This document shows positions 25,029 through 34,277 of a stretch of DNA of 37,951 nucleotides, piece after piece. The notes under the pieces are model-generated. The model made no database searches and had not been told where the DNA came from. It was given only the letters and a program-made list of their open reading frames with translations. Position 1 is the first letter of the stretch, and each line of letters opens with the position of its first letter. The position numbers and the translations under genes were made by a program. The DNA comes from Myxococcales bacterium. GTDB lineage: Bacteria; Myxococcota; Myxococcia; Myxococcales; Myxococcaceae. Location of the stretch: contig PMBV01000436.1 in the NCBI GenBank assembly GCA_003153055.1, forward strand, positions 30,977 to 68,927, read 5' to 3'.

Positions 25029-26171
25029 CTACTTCGACTTGGGGCAGGCGCCCTCGTCGGCTTTTCGTTGGCCCTCGACGCGGGTGAGCTCGCCGGTGGT
25101 GGAGCCGAGTTGCTGGGTGAGGGCATCTTCGACTGGGGCCCAGGCCGCATCCTTGGCCTTCTCGGCTTTGGCCATCTCGAGCGACGACTGGTACACGTTG
25201 ACGAGCGTCTTGAGCGAGCCGAGCCAGGCATCATCGGCCACCAGGAGCGCGGCGCACTTGGTCTTGAGGTCTCCAATGAGGTTCCAGGCCTTCTCGGGCT
25301 TGGTGGACTTGTACTTGGCCACCACCGCGTCGTAGGCGTGGGCGAGAGGAGACCGCTGGCCGACCGCGAGCAGGACGTCGGCGGTCTTCTGGGCTCTGAT
25401 GCCGTCGAGTTGCTGAAACTGGAGCGCGGGCAGAGCGTCGGTGGTGGGCCCCTCGGCGTAGGCGTTCTTGAGGAGGAACTGGTAGGGGAGCTGCACGTCC
25501 GCCGACGGGAGCTTCAGCGCCTTGATCTTCTCGGTGACGCAGGCGGCGACGGTGGGCACCTGGTTGGCCTCGAGCTCGACCTCGACGGGTTTCTCCTTCC
25601 ACAGCTTGAGGTTGGCGACCAGCACTGGGGCGGGCTTGGTGCCCAGCTCCGCGTAGCAGCCGCAGAACGACGGTTGGGCGAGGCGAATGGTCCCCGAGGC
25701 GTCGGACGCCGGGTTGATGCCGAAGACGACGGGCTTCCCCGCTGGCTGCACCGCCACCTCGGCGCTGACTGGCTTGGCACCCGCCTCGAGGGGCTTGAAG
25801 GCGAGCTTCTTGGCCGCGGCCACCAGGCAGTCCTTGCCCGAAGCCGACACGCCGGTGCCCAGCACCTCGACGGTGACCTCGGCGCCCACCGTGACCTTGA
25901 GCTTCGCTTCGAGGGCGGCGCCGTCGACGGCGTTCCCGTCGATGAAGCACTCCTGGGTGACCGGGGCGATGGCCAGCAGCGCGCCGAGAACGAGCTCCTC
26001 CGAAGCGGCGCCGAGCTGGAGCGGCCGAACGCCACAGGCGGCGATGTCGAAGGGCACGGCGTTGGCGACGACCATTCGCTCGGTGGAGCTCTGGGACTGG
26101 GCTCCCTGACTGCCGAGAGTTGCACAGGCGGCCAGAACGAGGGTGGTGGCAGCAAGCACGAGTCGTTTCAT
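25029..26171 (-). CDS. Lipoprotein with duplicated TonB_C/AgmX-like unit
   Basis: A 380-residue lipoprotein; signal ends LVLAAC (C16). Two similar stretches follow: 73-142 (C75 and C115) and 169-234 (C172 and C211), each with an N-terminal Cys, a V-x-V core, and a second Cys 39-40 residues on before a Phe/Leu-rich strand. This resembles the C-terminal domain of TonB and of the myxobacterial motility proteins AgmX/PglI, in tandem; similarity is weak and is inference. The C-terminal third (about 255-380) is helical and ends Lys-rich. The ATG at 26171 has GGAGG upstream. It lies 111 bases after the GH3 stop. Confidence 0.78.
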   Translation of the reverse strand: MKRLVLAATTLVLAACATLGSQGAQSQSSTERMVVANAVPFDIAACGVRPLQLGAASEELVLGALLAIAPVTQECFIDGNAVDGAALEAKLKVTVGAEVTVEVLGTGVSASGKDCLVAAAKKLAFKPLEAGAKPVSAEVAVQPAGKPVVFGINPASDASGTIRLAQPSFCGCYAELGTKPAPVLVANLKLWKEKPVEVELEANQVPTVAACVTEKIKALKLPSADVQLPYQFLLKNAYAEGPTTDALPALQFQQLDGIRAQKTADVLLAVGQRSPLAHAYDAVVAKYKSTKPEKAWNLIGDLKTKCAALLVADDAWLGSLKTLVNVYQSSLEMAKAEKAKDAAWAPVEDALTQQLGSTTGELTRVEGQRKADEGACPKSK

Positions 26172-26282
26172 CGGAGTCCCTCCCAGGACGACGTTGGTGA
26201 GGTTCTTTCACACCGAACCGGGCGGCTGGCAACCGCTTGCGCACGGCGACGGGCTGCGGCAGGCCCTTTCACTGGGCCCGCG

Positions 26283-28619
26283 CTAGCGTCCACAGCCTCC
26301 CGCCGAGGCGCTCTCGCTCAAGGCCCCCACGGTGGTGGTGCTGGTCGAGCTGAGCCCGTAGCCGTAGGGAAACAACGGATCGTAGCTGGGGTCGCCCACA
26401 TTGAGCGGCGTCTGGCAGTCGGACTTGGGCCAGGAGAACGAGAGCTTGCCGGTGAAGTCGTAGTTGACCGAGCCGTCGGCCTTGCGGAACAGCACGTCGG
26501 CGATGCCGCCACCCTCGGTGCCGGGGAGGAATGCAGCCACGAAGGCGTCAGAGCTGTTGAGCTCCTTGTTGACCCACAGCGGCCGGCCAGAGAGCAGCAC
26601 CGTCACCACCGGGACACCGTGGCCGCGCACCGTGGCGAGGAGCGCCTGGGCGTCGGCCTGGGGGTACTTCTCCTCGCGTCCCAGCGTATTGCTGGAGCCG
26701 ATGTCTCCTTTTCCCTCGGCGTACGGGGTCTCGCCGACCACCGCGATGATGGCCGAATACCGGCTGTAGTCGAGGCCAGAGGGGAGCTCGGCCGTGGTGC
26801 CATAGGCGTCCACCTTGCCAGCGCCGCCCACCGCTGCCTTGATGCCCGCGAGCACCGTGTCGCCAGCCCCGGAGGGGACGTCAGAATTGGTCACGTCGGC
26901 CCCCTGCCACGAGATGGCCCACCCGCCGAGCTGATTGGCGAAGGTGTCCATGCTGTTGCCGACGACGAGGACCTTGCGGGTACCCGGCAGCGCCAGGGGC
27001 ACCACCTGGCCGTTGTTCTTGAGGAGCACGAGCGACTCGCGGACAGCGCGCCGCGCGAGCTCCCGATGGAGCAAAGCTCCGGGCCCCGCCCCTGGGCGAG
27101 CCGAAGGCTTCACCGCGCCGAGCAGACCGGCACGAGCCTTCACGCGAAGGATGCGGGTGACCGCGTCGTCGATGCGCTCGAGGGGGATGTACTTGGGGTC
27201 GCTGGCCGAGAGTTTCGTCTCAGCGATGGTATTCTGTATGAACTGTACCCAATCCCGGTTGGAGAACATGAAGAGGTCGATGCCTGCGTTGACCGCCCGG
27301 GGGCAATCGGCCGTGGTGCAGCCGGCGACCTGGCCGACCCCGTCGTAGTCGCTGACCACGAGGCCGTCGAAGCCCATCTTCACCTTGAGGACGTCGTGGA
27401 CGAGGTACTTGCTGCCGTGGACCTTCCCCTCGGCCGGGTGGGCGCCTGTCTTGTCGTTCCAGCTGCTGTACGAGACCATCACCGTCTGGCCCCCGCCAGG
27501 GCCCAGCGCCCCGAAATAGCCCTGACCGGCGATGTTGATGAGGTCCCGCTCGGAGCACTCGGTCAGCCCTTGGTCTTGGCCGCTGGTGGTGGCGCCATCG
27601 CCGATGAAGTGCTTGGCGGTGGCGAGGATGCCGCGGAGGCGCTTGCCGTCGGCGTCGAGGTTGCCCAGCGCTTTGAAGGCGTGCTCTCCGTACCAGCGGA
27701 CGATGGCCGGGTCCTCCGAGTAGCCCTCGTAGGTGCGGCCCCAGCGGTCATCGCGGGGCACCGCGAGCGTGGGTCCGAAGGTCCAGTCTTGGCCGGTGCC
27801 CCGGACCTGGGCGGCGGTCGCGGTGCCGATTTCCTCCACCAGGCAGGCATCGTGCGCGGCCCCCTGACCGATGTTGTGCGGGAAGATGGTGGCGCCGTAG
27901 ATGGAGCTCTGCCCATGCACGGCGTCGATGCCCCAGATGAGGGGGACCTTGGTCCCGTTGATGGTCGGCGAGCTGTTCCAATACTGGTCGGCGAGCGCGA
28001 GCCAGTCACCGGCCGCCGCGTGGCGTGCTCCGCCCGGCCAGGAGCTTCCGGCGTTCAGCACCGAGCCCAGGGCATAGGTCGAGACATCTCCCGGAGAGGC
28101 GCTGGCGATCTCCCCCTGCACCATCTGGCCGACCTTCTGGGCCAGCGTCATGTGCGACAGGAGGCCCTGAACTTGGGCCTCGAGGTTCGCGTCGGTCGTG
28201 ATGGCTGCTTGCAGCCGGGGCCAGTCGCTGGAGGCGGCGGGCAACGCAGGCACTGTCCGACAGGGGTCGCCGTACGTGCAGGACTGCGTCAGCACCGGCG
28301 TGCCGTGGCAACCGGCCGGCGATGAAGACGCGACCGCGCGGGCGCTGCTCCCGTCGGGCTGGCATTCACCCCAGGAGGTGTACACATAAGCGCACGAGGC
28401 ATCGCCCTGCCCCCCGCCGCCGTAAGCACCGCCGCTGCCGCCGCCGCTACCGCCACCGTTGCCCCGACCCCCACCACTCGCCCCCGGTCCAGTGCCGGCA
28501 TCGCGTCCCCCGTCGGCGAGCGGGTCCGCGGCGGAGTACTCGGTGCAGCCGACCACCGCGATGAGGCCCGCAAGCGTGAGGAGCCAGCTGCCGGCCAACG
28601 CGCATCGTGTCCTTCTCAT
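26283..28619 (-). CDS. GH3 beta-glucosidase/xylosidase-family lipoprotein with TSP1-like domain
   Basis: A 778-residue lipoprotein; signal ends AVVGC (C25). A Gly/Ser/Asp linker (about 30-75) is followed by a thrombospondin-type-1-like module (about 76-120: SWGECQPDG, CHGTPVLTQSC). GH3 N-terminal barrel about 150-495: KHFIGDG (336-342), nucleophile D424 in VVSDYDG. GH3 C-terminal domain about 525-755: VGETPYAEGKGD with E630/E635, one of which is the acid/base. The layout is close to marine and soil exo-beta-glucan hydrolases (ExoP-type). It likely releases glucose or xylose from oligosaccharides made by the GH43 enzymes and other hydrolases. The ATG at 28619 has only a weak GAG upstream. Confidence 0.92.
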   Translation of the reverse strand: MRRTRCALAGSWLLTLAGLIAVVGCTEYSAADPLADGGRDAGTGPGASGGGRGNGGGSGGGSGGAYGGGGQGDASCAYVYTSWGECQPDGSSARAVASSSPAGCHGTPVLTQSCTYGDPCRTVPALPAASSDWPRLQAAITTDANLEAQVQGLLSHMTLAQKVGQMVQGEIASASPGDVSTYALGSVLNAGSSWPGGARHAAAGDWLALADQYWNSSPTINGTKVPLIWGIDAVHGQSSIYGATIFPHNIGQGAAHDACLVEEIGTATAAQVRGTGQDWTFGPTLAVPRDDRWGRTYEGYSEDPAIVRWYGEHAFKALGNLDADGKRLRGILATAKHFIGDGATTSGQDQGLTECSERDLINIAGQGYFGALGPGGGQTVMVSYSSWNDKTGAHPAEGKVHGSKYLVHDVLKVKMGFDGLVVSDYDGVGQVAGCTTADCPRAVNAGIDLFMFSNRDWVQFIQNTIAETKLSASDPKYIPLERIDDAVTRILRVKARAGLLGAVKPSARPGAGPGALLHRELARRAVRESLVLLKNNGQVVPLALPGTRKVLVVGNSMDTFANQLGGWAISWQGADVTNSDVPSGAGDTVLAGIKAAVGGAGKVDAYGTTAELPSGLDYSRYSAIIAVVGETPYAEGKGDIGSSNTLGREEKYPQADAQALLATVRGHGVPVVTVLLSGRPLWVNKELNSSDAFVAAFLPGTEGGGIADVLFRKADGSVNYDFTGKLSFSWPKSDCQTPLNVGDPSYDPLFPYGYGLSSTSTTTVGALSESASAGGCGR

Positions 28620-28710
28620 TCTCGCTCACCTGGGTCTGGCGCCTGCTCGCGCCCCGCGAGGCGAGCGCCGTTCGCCTGCTACACCACCGTCCACGTCAGG
28701 GTATGGAGGC

Positions 28711-28728
28711 CCCGCTGGGCGAAGCGGG
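28711..28728 (-). terminator. Stem-loop downstream of lipoprotein gene
   Basis: A 6-base-pair stem CCCGCT/AGCGGG with a 6-base loop begins 24 bases after the stop at 28753. No U-run follows, so its function as an intrinsic terminator is uncertain. Confidence 0.3.
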
Positions 28729-28752
28729 TCACTCCGTGGATTCAGCCGGCAC

Positions 28753-29940
28753 TCACTGGGCCTCGAGCGGCCGGCGTTGACACGTCCGCGTCGTCAGCTC
28801 TCCGCGCGAGATTCCAAGCGGCACGCCCTCGGGCAGCGAGCCTTCCCAGGTGCCCCGGCTCGCGACAAAAGCCCCCTGCTCGAGCGCCACCCCGTCGACG
28901 CTCACGTCGAGAATCGAGCCCAGGTCGTCACCGCGGAGCACCACCTTCGCCCGGGAGCCCGTGGGCCACTCGACCGTGGTGATGCGCGGCTCGGGGAGCG
29001 TCGCGTCGCACACATACATGGGCCACTGGCGCCAGCTCTGGCCACCTCGGGTATCGCGCACCACCACCCAGAGCGTGCCCGCCCGGTCGGCCGGCACGGC
29101 GTCGGTCGCGTCGCCCGAGCCCGGCGGCGTAAGGAGCGTCTTCACGTCTTCCCTCAGCGCGGTGCGGGTGTGGCTGAAGCGCCCGGCGGTGGAGTACCAG
29201 GCCGCCAGCAGGTGCTCCGTCTCGGCCACTGGCCCGTCGGGAGTGAGGTTGGTGTAGGGCTCGAAATCTCCGTCCGGCACCTCGACGTCAATCGTCGCGG
29301 GCGCCCCCGGCTTCACCGCGACCCGCGCACCGGAGGGCCAGGCAACGCCATCCACCGTGAGGGCTCCCACCACCGGGTTCGAGTTGCGCTCGGAGCTCTG
29401 GGAGATGTGTACACGGTACAGCGAGACGATGGCCTCGAGCTCCTTGCGCTGCACGCGCTCGAACACCGCCTGGAGCTCGTCGCGGGAAGCGAAGGGCGAG
29501 ATGGCCTCGGCCACCGCGAAGACGAGGAGCTGGCCCACGGTGCCCGACTGGCGACGCGCATCATCGACCGGCAGCACGTCGAAGAGCGACGGGCTGGTGG
29601 CGTAGCTCGCCGTGCCGTTGAAGCCGATGAGCGAGACACCCGTGGGGAGCACCCCGCCGTCGCCGACGAAGGACGCTGGGTCATCGAGCAGGTTGGTGTC
29701 GGCGCAGGCAGTGCGGTTCAAGTTGAACGGGTCAGCCTCGCAGCCCAGCCACAAGAGCGTGGTGGGAGTGCCCGTGGGGTCGGGCGTCAAGGCCTCGAGC
29801 TGAGCGGTCTCTCCAGGCGCCAAGTCGGCCGGGGTCGAACGAAGGCCGAGCACCCGAAGGCGCTCCACCAGCGACTCGGGCTTGAAGCCGAAGTCACAGC
29901 CGGCGATGAGAAGCAGCACCAGGACGCCCGGACGACGCAT
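28753..29940 (-). CDS. Lipoprotein coupled to TonB-dependent receptor
   Basis: A 395-residue lipoprotein; signal MRRPGVLVLLLIAGC (C15). Beta-rich, with three Cys pairs and probably several Ig-like folds; the C-terminal part (about 310-380) resembles an IPT/TIG domain. No enzyme signature. The ATG at 29940 overlaps the stop of the TonB-dependent receptor (TGATG) and has GGAG upstream, so the two are coupled. It could be the receptor's surface lipoprotein partner, in the way SusD-like lipoproteins pair with receptors, but it is not SusD by sequence. Confidence 0.8.
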   Translation of the reverse strand: MRRPGVLVLLLIAGCDFGFKPESLVERLRVLGLRSTPADLAPGETAQLEALTPDPTGTPTTLLWLGCEADPFNLNRTACADTNLLDDPASFVGDGGVLPTGVSLIGFNGTASYATSPSLFDVLPVDDARRQSGTVGQLLVFAVAEAISPFASRDELQAVFERVQRKELEAIVSLYRVHISQSSERNSNPVVGALTVDGVAWPSGARVAVKPGAPATIDVEVPDGDFEPYTNLTPDGPVAETEHLLAAWYSTAGRFSHTRTALREDVKTLLTPPGSGDATDAVPADRAGTLWVVVRDTRGGQSWRQWPMYVCDATLPEPRITTVEWPTGSRAKVVLRGDDLGSILDVSVDGVALEQGAFVASRGTWEGSLPEGVPLGISRGELTTRTCQRRPLEAQ

Positions 29941-32531
29941 CACCACTCTCCTCTCAAGCCGAGGACCGGCAAGATGGGCAGCCCGGTCAAGAAGGCCTCC
30001 TGCGAGTAGTCGTAGCTGTTGACGACGGCCTCGACGTTCTTCCGGTAGGTGGCGTTCTGAACGTCGAGATAGATGGCCAGCATCCAGTCTCGGAAGACGA
30101 AGCGCTTGTCGATTCTGACGTCGAGCTGGAAGAAGTCGGGCAGGCGCCGGGAGTACGTCGTGTCTTGAATGGGGAAGTAGTAATTCGCGTTGGCGTCGTA
30201 CACCGTGCCCACCACCGGCTTGTTGAGCGGCCCCGAGGTGTAACGCAGCTTGGCGCCGATGATGAAATCGAAGGGCAGCTTGTAGCTGGCCATCACCACC
30301 AGGTTGTGTGGTTGGTCGTACTGAGACAGCCCGTAGGCCTGGCCTCCTGACAGGTCACGCTCGGTGCGCGACAGGGAGTAGCTCACCCACCCGAAGAAGT
30401 TCTTGGTGAGGGCATGGCGGAGCAGCAGCTCGGCGCCGTAGGCCCGTCCGTAGCCCGTGTTGAGGTAGGGAGCGGTGGTGCTGCCGCTGCTCACCGCGCC
30501 GGAGGTGTCTCCCAGGGTCGCCCGCACCTGGTCGAACAGGCCCTTGTAATAGAGTTGCACGTCGAGGCTGATGGCGTCGGTGAAGCGCACCTCCGTGCCG
30601 AGCATGAGCTGACCTGAGCCCTCGGCCTTGAGTGCTGGGTTTCCGAATTTCTCCAGGAGCTCGCCCGAGCGGTAGTCGGGCGGCTGGTGGTACAGCCCGG
30701 CCGCGGCCTTGAGCAAGACCTGGGGGTGGAGTTGCCAGAACAGCGCCAACCTCGGGTCGACCCAGGCCTGGTGAATGGTCGAGTTGAAGTCACCCCGCAC
30801 TCCAGCCACCACCTTGAGGACCTCGAGCGGCTTCCACAGCACCTCGGCGAATAGTGCTGGCTCGGCGGTGAAGCGGGCGCTGTGCTCGGCGATGAGCCGA
30901 CGGGAAGAGAAGGGATCCGGCACCTGGTTGAGGCGAGGGAACTCGGTGCCCTGCACGTCGACCGTGTATGGGAAGAGCTGCACGTCGAGGCCGCCCACCA
31001 CCTCGAGGCCGAAGGGGAGCCGAAGCGTGAGCGTATCTCGAGTGACGATGGGGAACTGACGGCTCTTGGCGTAGAGGTCGCTGCCCAAGGTGAAGCCGTA
31101 CTCGTCGAGGCCGAAGGAGGTACGGGTCTTGAAGTCGAGGGTGTCCGAGATGCGGGTGTCGAAGCCGAAGAGGAGCTTGTTGTAAGCGACCGAGGTGCCG
31201 AACTCCCCGCGGCCCTCGGGGTCGATGGTTGGGTTGGGCAGCGCCGCCACCAGCGCATCGGCCGAGCCAAAGAAGCTGACGAAGAAGCGCGTGTGGCCGA
31301 CCCGGTATTCCAGACGGGCCTGGTAGTCCCAATAGCGAGGCGCCAAGGTGAAGCGAATGGCGTCGTTGGCCCCGGGAATGAGGTTCAACACCGCCGGCAA
31401 CACCGCGTCGATGTAGCTGCGCCGGGCCGAGAGCGCGAAGGACCAGCCCTTGCCGAGGGGACCCTCCACCAGGGCCGAGGAGTCGACCAGGTTGATGTCG
31501 ATGTAGCCGTGGTACCCCTTGGTCGATGGCGTGCGCGCCTCGGCCGTCACCAGGCCGCCGATGGCCCGCCCGTAGTCTGCGTTGAAGCTCCCGGCCTGGA
31601 ACGAGAGGTCCTCGAGGAGGTTGGCGTTGTACGTCGAGAAGAGCCCGCCGAAGTGGAAGAGCTGGGGCACCGGCGTCTCGTCGACGTAGGTGCGGGTGTC
31701 CCACGCCTTGCCACCTCGAACGATGAGCACCCCGAAGCCGAAGGGCGCACGGGCGACTCCGGGGAGGTTCTGCACCACGCGAAAGGCATCGCCCGCGGTC
31801 CCGGGGATGAGGTGAATCTCTTCTTGCTTGATGGTGACCTGAGCGACCTCGCGGCGCTCCTTGGGCGCTCGCACCAGGGTCTCGTAGGCGCCGGAGACGC
31901 GCTTGCGAATGAAGTACGTCACCACGGTGCGCTGGCCTTCAGCGAAGGACTCGTCGACCGAGTACGTGTGGTAGGCGGAGGCTGCCACGGTCACCTTCTG
32001 GAGGCCCGAGGGCACCTGGGTGAGCTCGAAAGCGCCGGCCTCGTCGGTGACGGCCTCCTGCCCGGCGACGAGCACTTGGGCGCCAGACACTGCGTCTCTC
32101 GTGCCCCGCTCCACCACCCGGCCCTTGAAGTTCACCAGGGCGGCCGTCGCGCCGGCGTCGGCCTCGAGCGGCTCTGCCACCACCTCGGGACGAAAGAGGA
32201 AGGTGTAGCTGTACTGGAGGCGCACCGCCGCCGGATGCCCGTCGACCTCGGCGGGGGAGAACTCGAACTGCCGGACGGCCGCCAGCGCCGCCTCGTCGAA
32301 GGCCACGCCCGCGCTGCCGATGACTCGGGCGTCGAGCACCTTTCCATCAGCGCCGACGTCGACCTCCATGGTGACGGTGCCGCCCACCCCGGCATCGACC
32401 AGCTCGGGTGGGAAGGCGGCCTCCACGTCCTTGAGGAGCGCGGGCGGCCTGGTCAGCACCCCGGTTCCAGCGTCTGCCTGGGCTTGGGCGCGACCGGCGA
32501 CGAAGACGAGAAGCAGGAGGAAGAGCCGCAC
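29940..32531 (-). CDS. TonB-dependent receptor with N-terminal TonB_C domain
   Basis: An 863-residue outer-membrane protein. Signal 1-18 (ending AQAQ). Residues about 32-113 form a TonB C-terminal-like domain (PPELVDAGVGGTVTMEVDV; RQFEFSPAEVDG). A carboxypeptidase-regulatory-like Ig domain follows (about 133-210), then a plug (about 225-340: LIPGTAGDAFRVVQNLPGV, VRGG) and a 22-strand-type barrel ending in LRGEW, a typical aromatic C-terminus. The barrel pore likely imports an unknown ligand; proximity to the CAZyme genes would fit oligosaccharides, but no binding evidence is present. GTG start at 32531 with AAGG upstream. Coupled to the downstream lipoprotein. Confidence 0.92.
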   Translation of the reverse strand: MRLFLLLLVFVAGRAQAQADAGTGVLTRPPALLKDVEAAFPPELVDAGVGGTVTMEVDVGADGKVLDARVIGSAGVAFDEAALAAVRQFEFSPAEVDGHPAAVRLQYSYTFLFRPEVVAEPLEADAGATAALVNFKGRVVERGTRDAVSGAQVLVAGQEAVTDEAGAFELTQVPSGLQKVTVAASAYHTYSVDESFAEGQRTVVTYFIRKRVSGAYETLVRAPKERREVAQVTIKQEEIHLIPGTAGDAFRVVQNLPGVARAPFGFGVLIVRGGKAWDTRTYVDETPVPQLFHFGGLFSTYNANLLEDLSFQAGSFNADYGRAIGGLVTAEARTPSTKGYHGYIDINLVDSSALVEGPLGKGWSFALSARRSYIDAVLPAVLNLIPGANDAIRFTLAPRYWDYQARLEYRVGHTRFFVSFFGSADALVAALPNPTIDPEGRGEFGTSVAYNKLLFGFDTRISDTLDFKTRTSFGLDEYGFTLGSDLYAKSRQFPIVTRDTLTLRLPFGLEVVGGLDVQLFPYTVDVQGTEFPRLNQVPDPFSSRRLIAEHSARFTAEPALFAEVLWKPLEVLKVVAGVRGDFNSTIHQAWVDPRLALFWQLHPQVLLKAAAGLYHQPPDYRSGELLEKFGNPALKAEGSGQLMLGTEVRFTDAISLDVQLYYKGLFDQVRATLGDTSGAVSSGSTTAPYLNTGYGRAYGAELLLRHALTKNFFGWVSYSLSRTERDLSGGQAYGLSQYDQPHNLVVMASYKLPFDFIIGAKLRYTSGPLNKPVVGTVYDANANYYFPIQDTTYSRRLPDFFQLDVRIDKRFVFRDWMLAIYLDVQNATYRKNVEAVVNSYDYSQEAFLTGLPILPVLGLRGEW

Positions 32532-32772
32532 CGGCCTTGCCTTCTAACGCGCCCGGGTCGCAACACACCTCGGAATCTTGAGTCACCCGCGGACAGGGTT
32601 GGCGAGTCGCGGGACTTCCGGCCTCGAGCGCATCGGAGCGAATCCGTCGAATTGGAGGCTCCGGCCGCTCATTTTGATTGGGCAGGAGTCCCGGCGCGGT
32701 TCAAGTGATGGAACTCCTGGTGCCTCGTGGTGGCCCTCGGCCTGCTTGACTGACTACCAAGGGAGAACTGCC

Positions 32773-33351
32773 ATGGATGAGTTCCGTGTTCGAGTGGAGC
32801 CATACAGTCCGATACAGGCTCCGGTAGCGCTGAAACCGGTGTTTCACAACCGGCATCCGATGCACCACAACCAGGGCGCGGCAGCCCAGGCAATCGCCGA
32901 GCTGGATGGATTTCGCCAAATCCAAGACGAGAAGCGAGACGAGCACCGCTCGGAGTACCACACGCTGGGCCGTCTGCTGGTCGCGGTGTTCTTCCTCCTC
33001 GCGGGCCTCACCCAGCTGCTCGACCTGCCAGCCTTCGAGAGAGCCGTGAACGGCACCGGGCTGACCGACGCGGGGCTCCTCATTCCGTTCGCCATCGCCG
33101 CGCAGTTACTGGGCGGGGCGCTGCTGGCCATCGGCTACCAGGCTCGCTTCGCGGCCGTCGGGCTCATCGCCTACCTGGGAGGCGTCACGCTCGTCATGCA
33201 CTCCGACTTCGCCCTCGACGCGAACCGCGCGGCCGCGCTCGTGAACTTGGCCTTGGTCGGCGGGCTCCTGTTGATCCTCGGCCACGGCTCGGGCGGGCTG
33301 AGCATCGACCGGCTCCTCGAGCAACGCCGCCTGCGTCGCGAGCGCATCTGA
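32773..33351 (+). CDS. DoxX-family membrane protein
   Basis: A 192-residue inner-membrane protein. A soluble N-terminal extension of about 60 residues (His- and Gln-rich) is followed by four TM helices (66-84, 101-121, 126-143, 153-170) and the DoxX-like end GSGGLSID (172-179). DoxX proteins are small quinone-type or redox-associated membrane subunits; the precise role is unknown. The start at 32773 is set by GGGAGA six bases upstream; the open frame extends further but without support. It is divergent from the TonB receptor (241-base gap with no gene and no clear promoter) and convergent with the DUF3108 gene, 10 bases apart. Confidence 0.85.
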   Translation: MDEFRVRVEPYSPIQAPVALKPVFHNRHPMHHNQGAAAQAIAELDGFRQIQDEKRDEHRSEYHTLGRLLVAVFFLLAGLTQLLDLPAFERAVNGTGLTDAGLLIPFAIAAQLLGGALLAIGYQARFAAVGLIAYLGGVTLVMHSDFALDANRAAALVNLALVGGLLLILGHGSGGLSIDRLLEQRRLRRERI

Positions 33352-33361
33352 GGTCAGGCGC

Positions 33362-34174
33362 TCAACGCTCCGACAGGCTCGGGAGTGAGCTCGACGTTCT
33401 CCCTGGCTCGTAGCGTACGGCCTCGAGGACCACGGCGCCGATGACGAACTCGGCCTCGGCGCGCACCGGGAGCTGCTTGTCATCGGCGGTGAAGAAGAGG
33501 GTCATCAGGCCGCGGGTGGCCATCTTCCCGCTGAACTCTCCATTCACGGTCACCCGGAACACCTCGACTTCACCGAACATCGTCGTCAGCCGTTCGGCTC
33601 CAACCACCGTGGCCTTCATCTGGTACAGGCCGCCGCCGGTGAAGATGGGCAGCTCGTGCACCTGGCCCACCTCGAGGCGCGAGGTCCGGAGCCTGAAGGC
33701 CGCGCTGGCGAGGTCCACCGTGCGAGCGACGATGGGGTAGCGGCCGCCGCGGGGCGCCTGGCCGACGGACTGCTTGGTGGTGACCGCCTCCATCGCCACG
33801 AAGTCGTACTGGTACCGCTCGATCCGCCGTTTTCGGTTCTCGTCGGCGAGGAAGTCCGAGGCGATCGCGTCTCCGGTCAACGGATCCCAGTACGACACGA
33901 AGCGGTCATTGAGCGGGTAGAGCGTCGCCACGCCGGTGGTGCGACCGACACAGACCAACGGCCACACGGCTCGACCATCGCGGCGCGTCGGCCAGCCCAC
34001 CGTCACCTTGGCCTCACCAGCCGTCACGCCGAGAAACTGCACGGTGTACGTGGTCTCCTCGCCGGGGCCAAAGGCGTTCGACACAGGAGCGCCTGCCCAC
34101 GCCGCGCCCCATGCGAAGACGCCGACGACGCCGGCGAGGCGACCTCCATGCGTCGAGCGGGCGGCCGGGGGCAT
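33362..34174 (-). CDS. Exported DUF3108 protein
   Basis: A 270-residue protein with a signal peptide (GVVGVFAWGAAWAGA) followed by a DUF3108-type beta-rich domain: FGPGEETTYTVQFLGVTAGE (35-54), a conserved opening of the family, and later the alternating strands with EVEVFRV and AEAEFVIGAVVLEAV. DUF3108 proteins are periplasmic or outer-membrane, of unknown function. Start: the ATG at 34174 or a GTG seven codons earlier (34195); neither has a proper Shine-Dalgarno. Downstream it converges on the DoxX gene. Confidence 0.82.
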   Translation of the reverse strand: MPPAARSTHGGRLAGVVGVFAWGAAWAGAPVSNAFGPGEETTYTVQFLGVTAGEAKVTVGWPTRRDGRAVWPLVCVGRTTGVATLYPLNDRFVSYWDPLTGDAIASDFLADENRKRRIERYQYDFVAMEAVTTKQSVGQAPRGGRYPIVARTVDLASAAFRLRTSRLEVGQVHELPIFTGGGLYQMKATVVGAERLTTMFGEVEVFRVTVNGEFSGKMATRGLMTLFFTADDKQLPVRAEAEFVIGAVVLEAVRYEPGRTSSSLPSLSER

Positions 34175-34277
34175 CACCTGGAGGGACTGTCGCACTCCCT
34201 GGTGTATTCACCTGGTTGCTGAGCGCCCCGACCGATGGCGGCTCGCGCCCGTGTTCCGGACTGTGGTGAGTGGATCA

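Noticed and set aside
24906..28325. Plus-strand open frame of about 1139 codons
   Set aside because: Runs antisense across the duplicated-unit lipoprotein and the GH3 gene, both of which have clear domains and signals.
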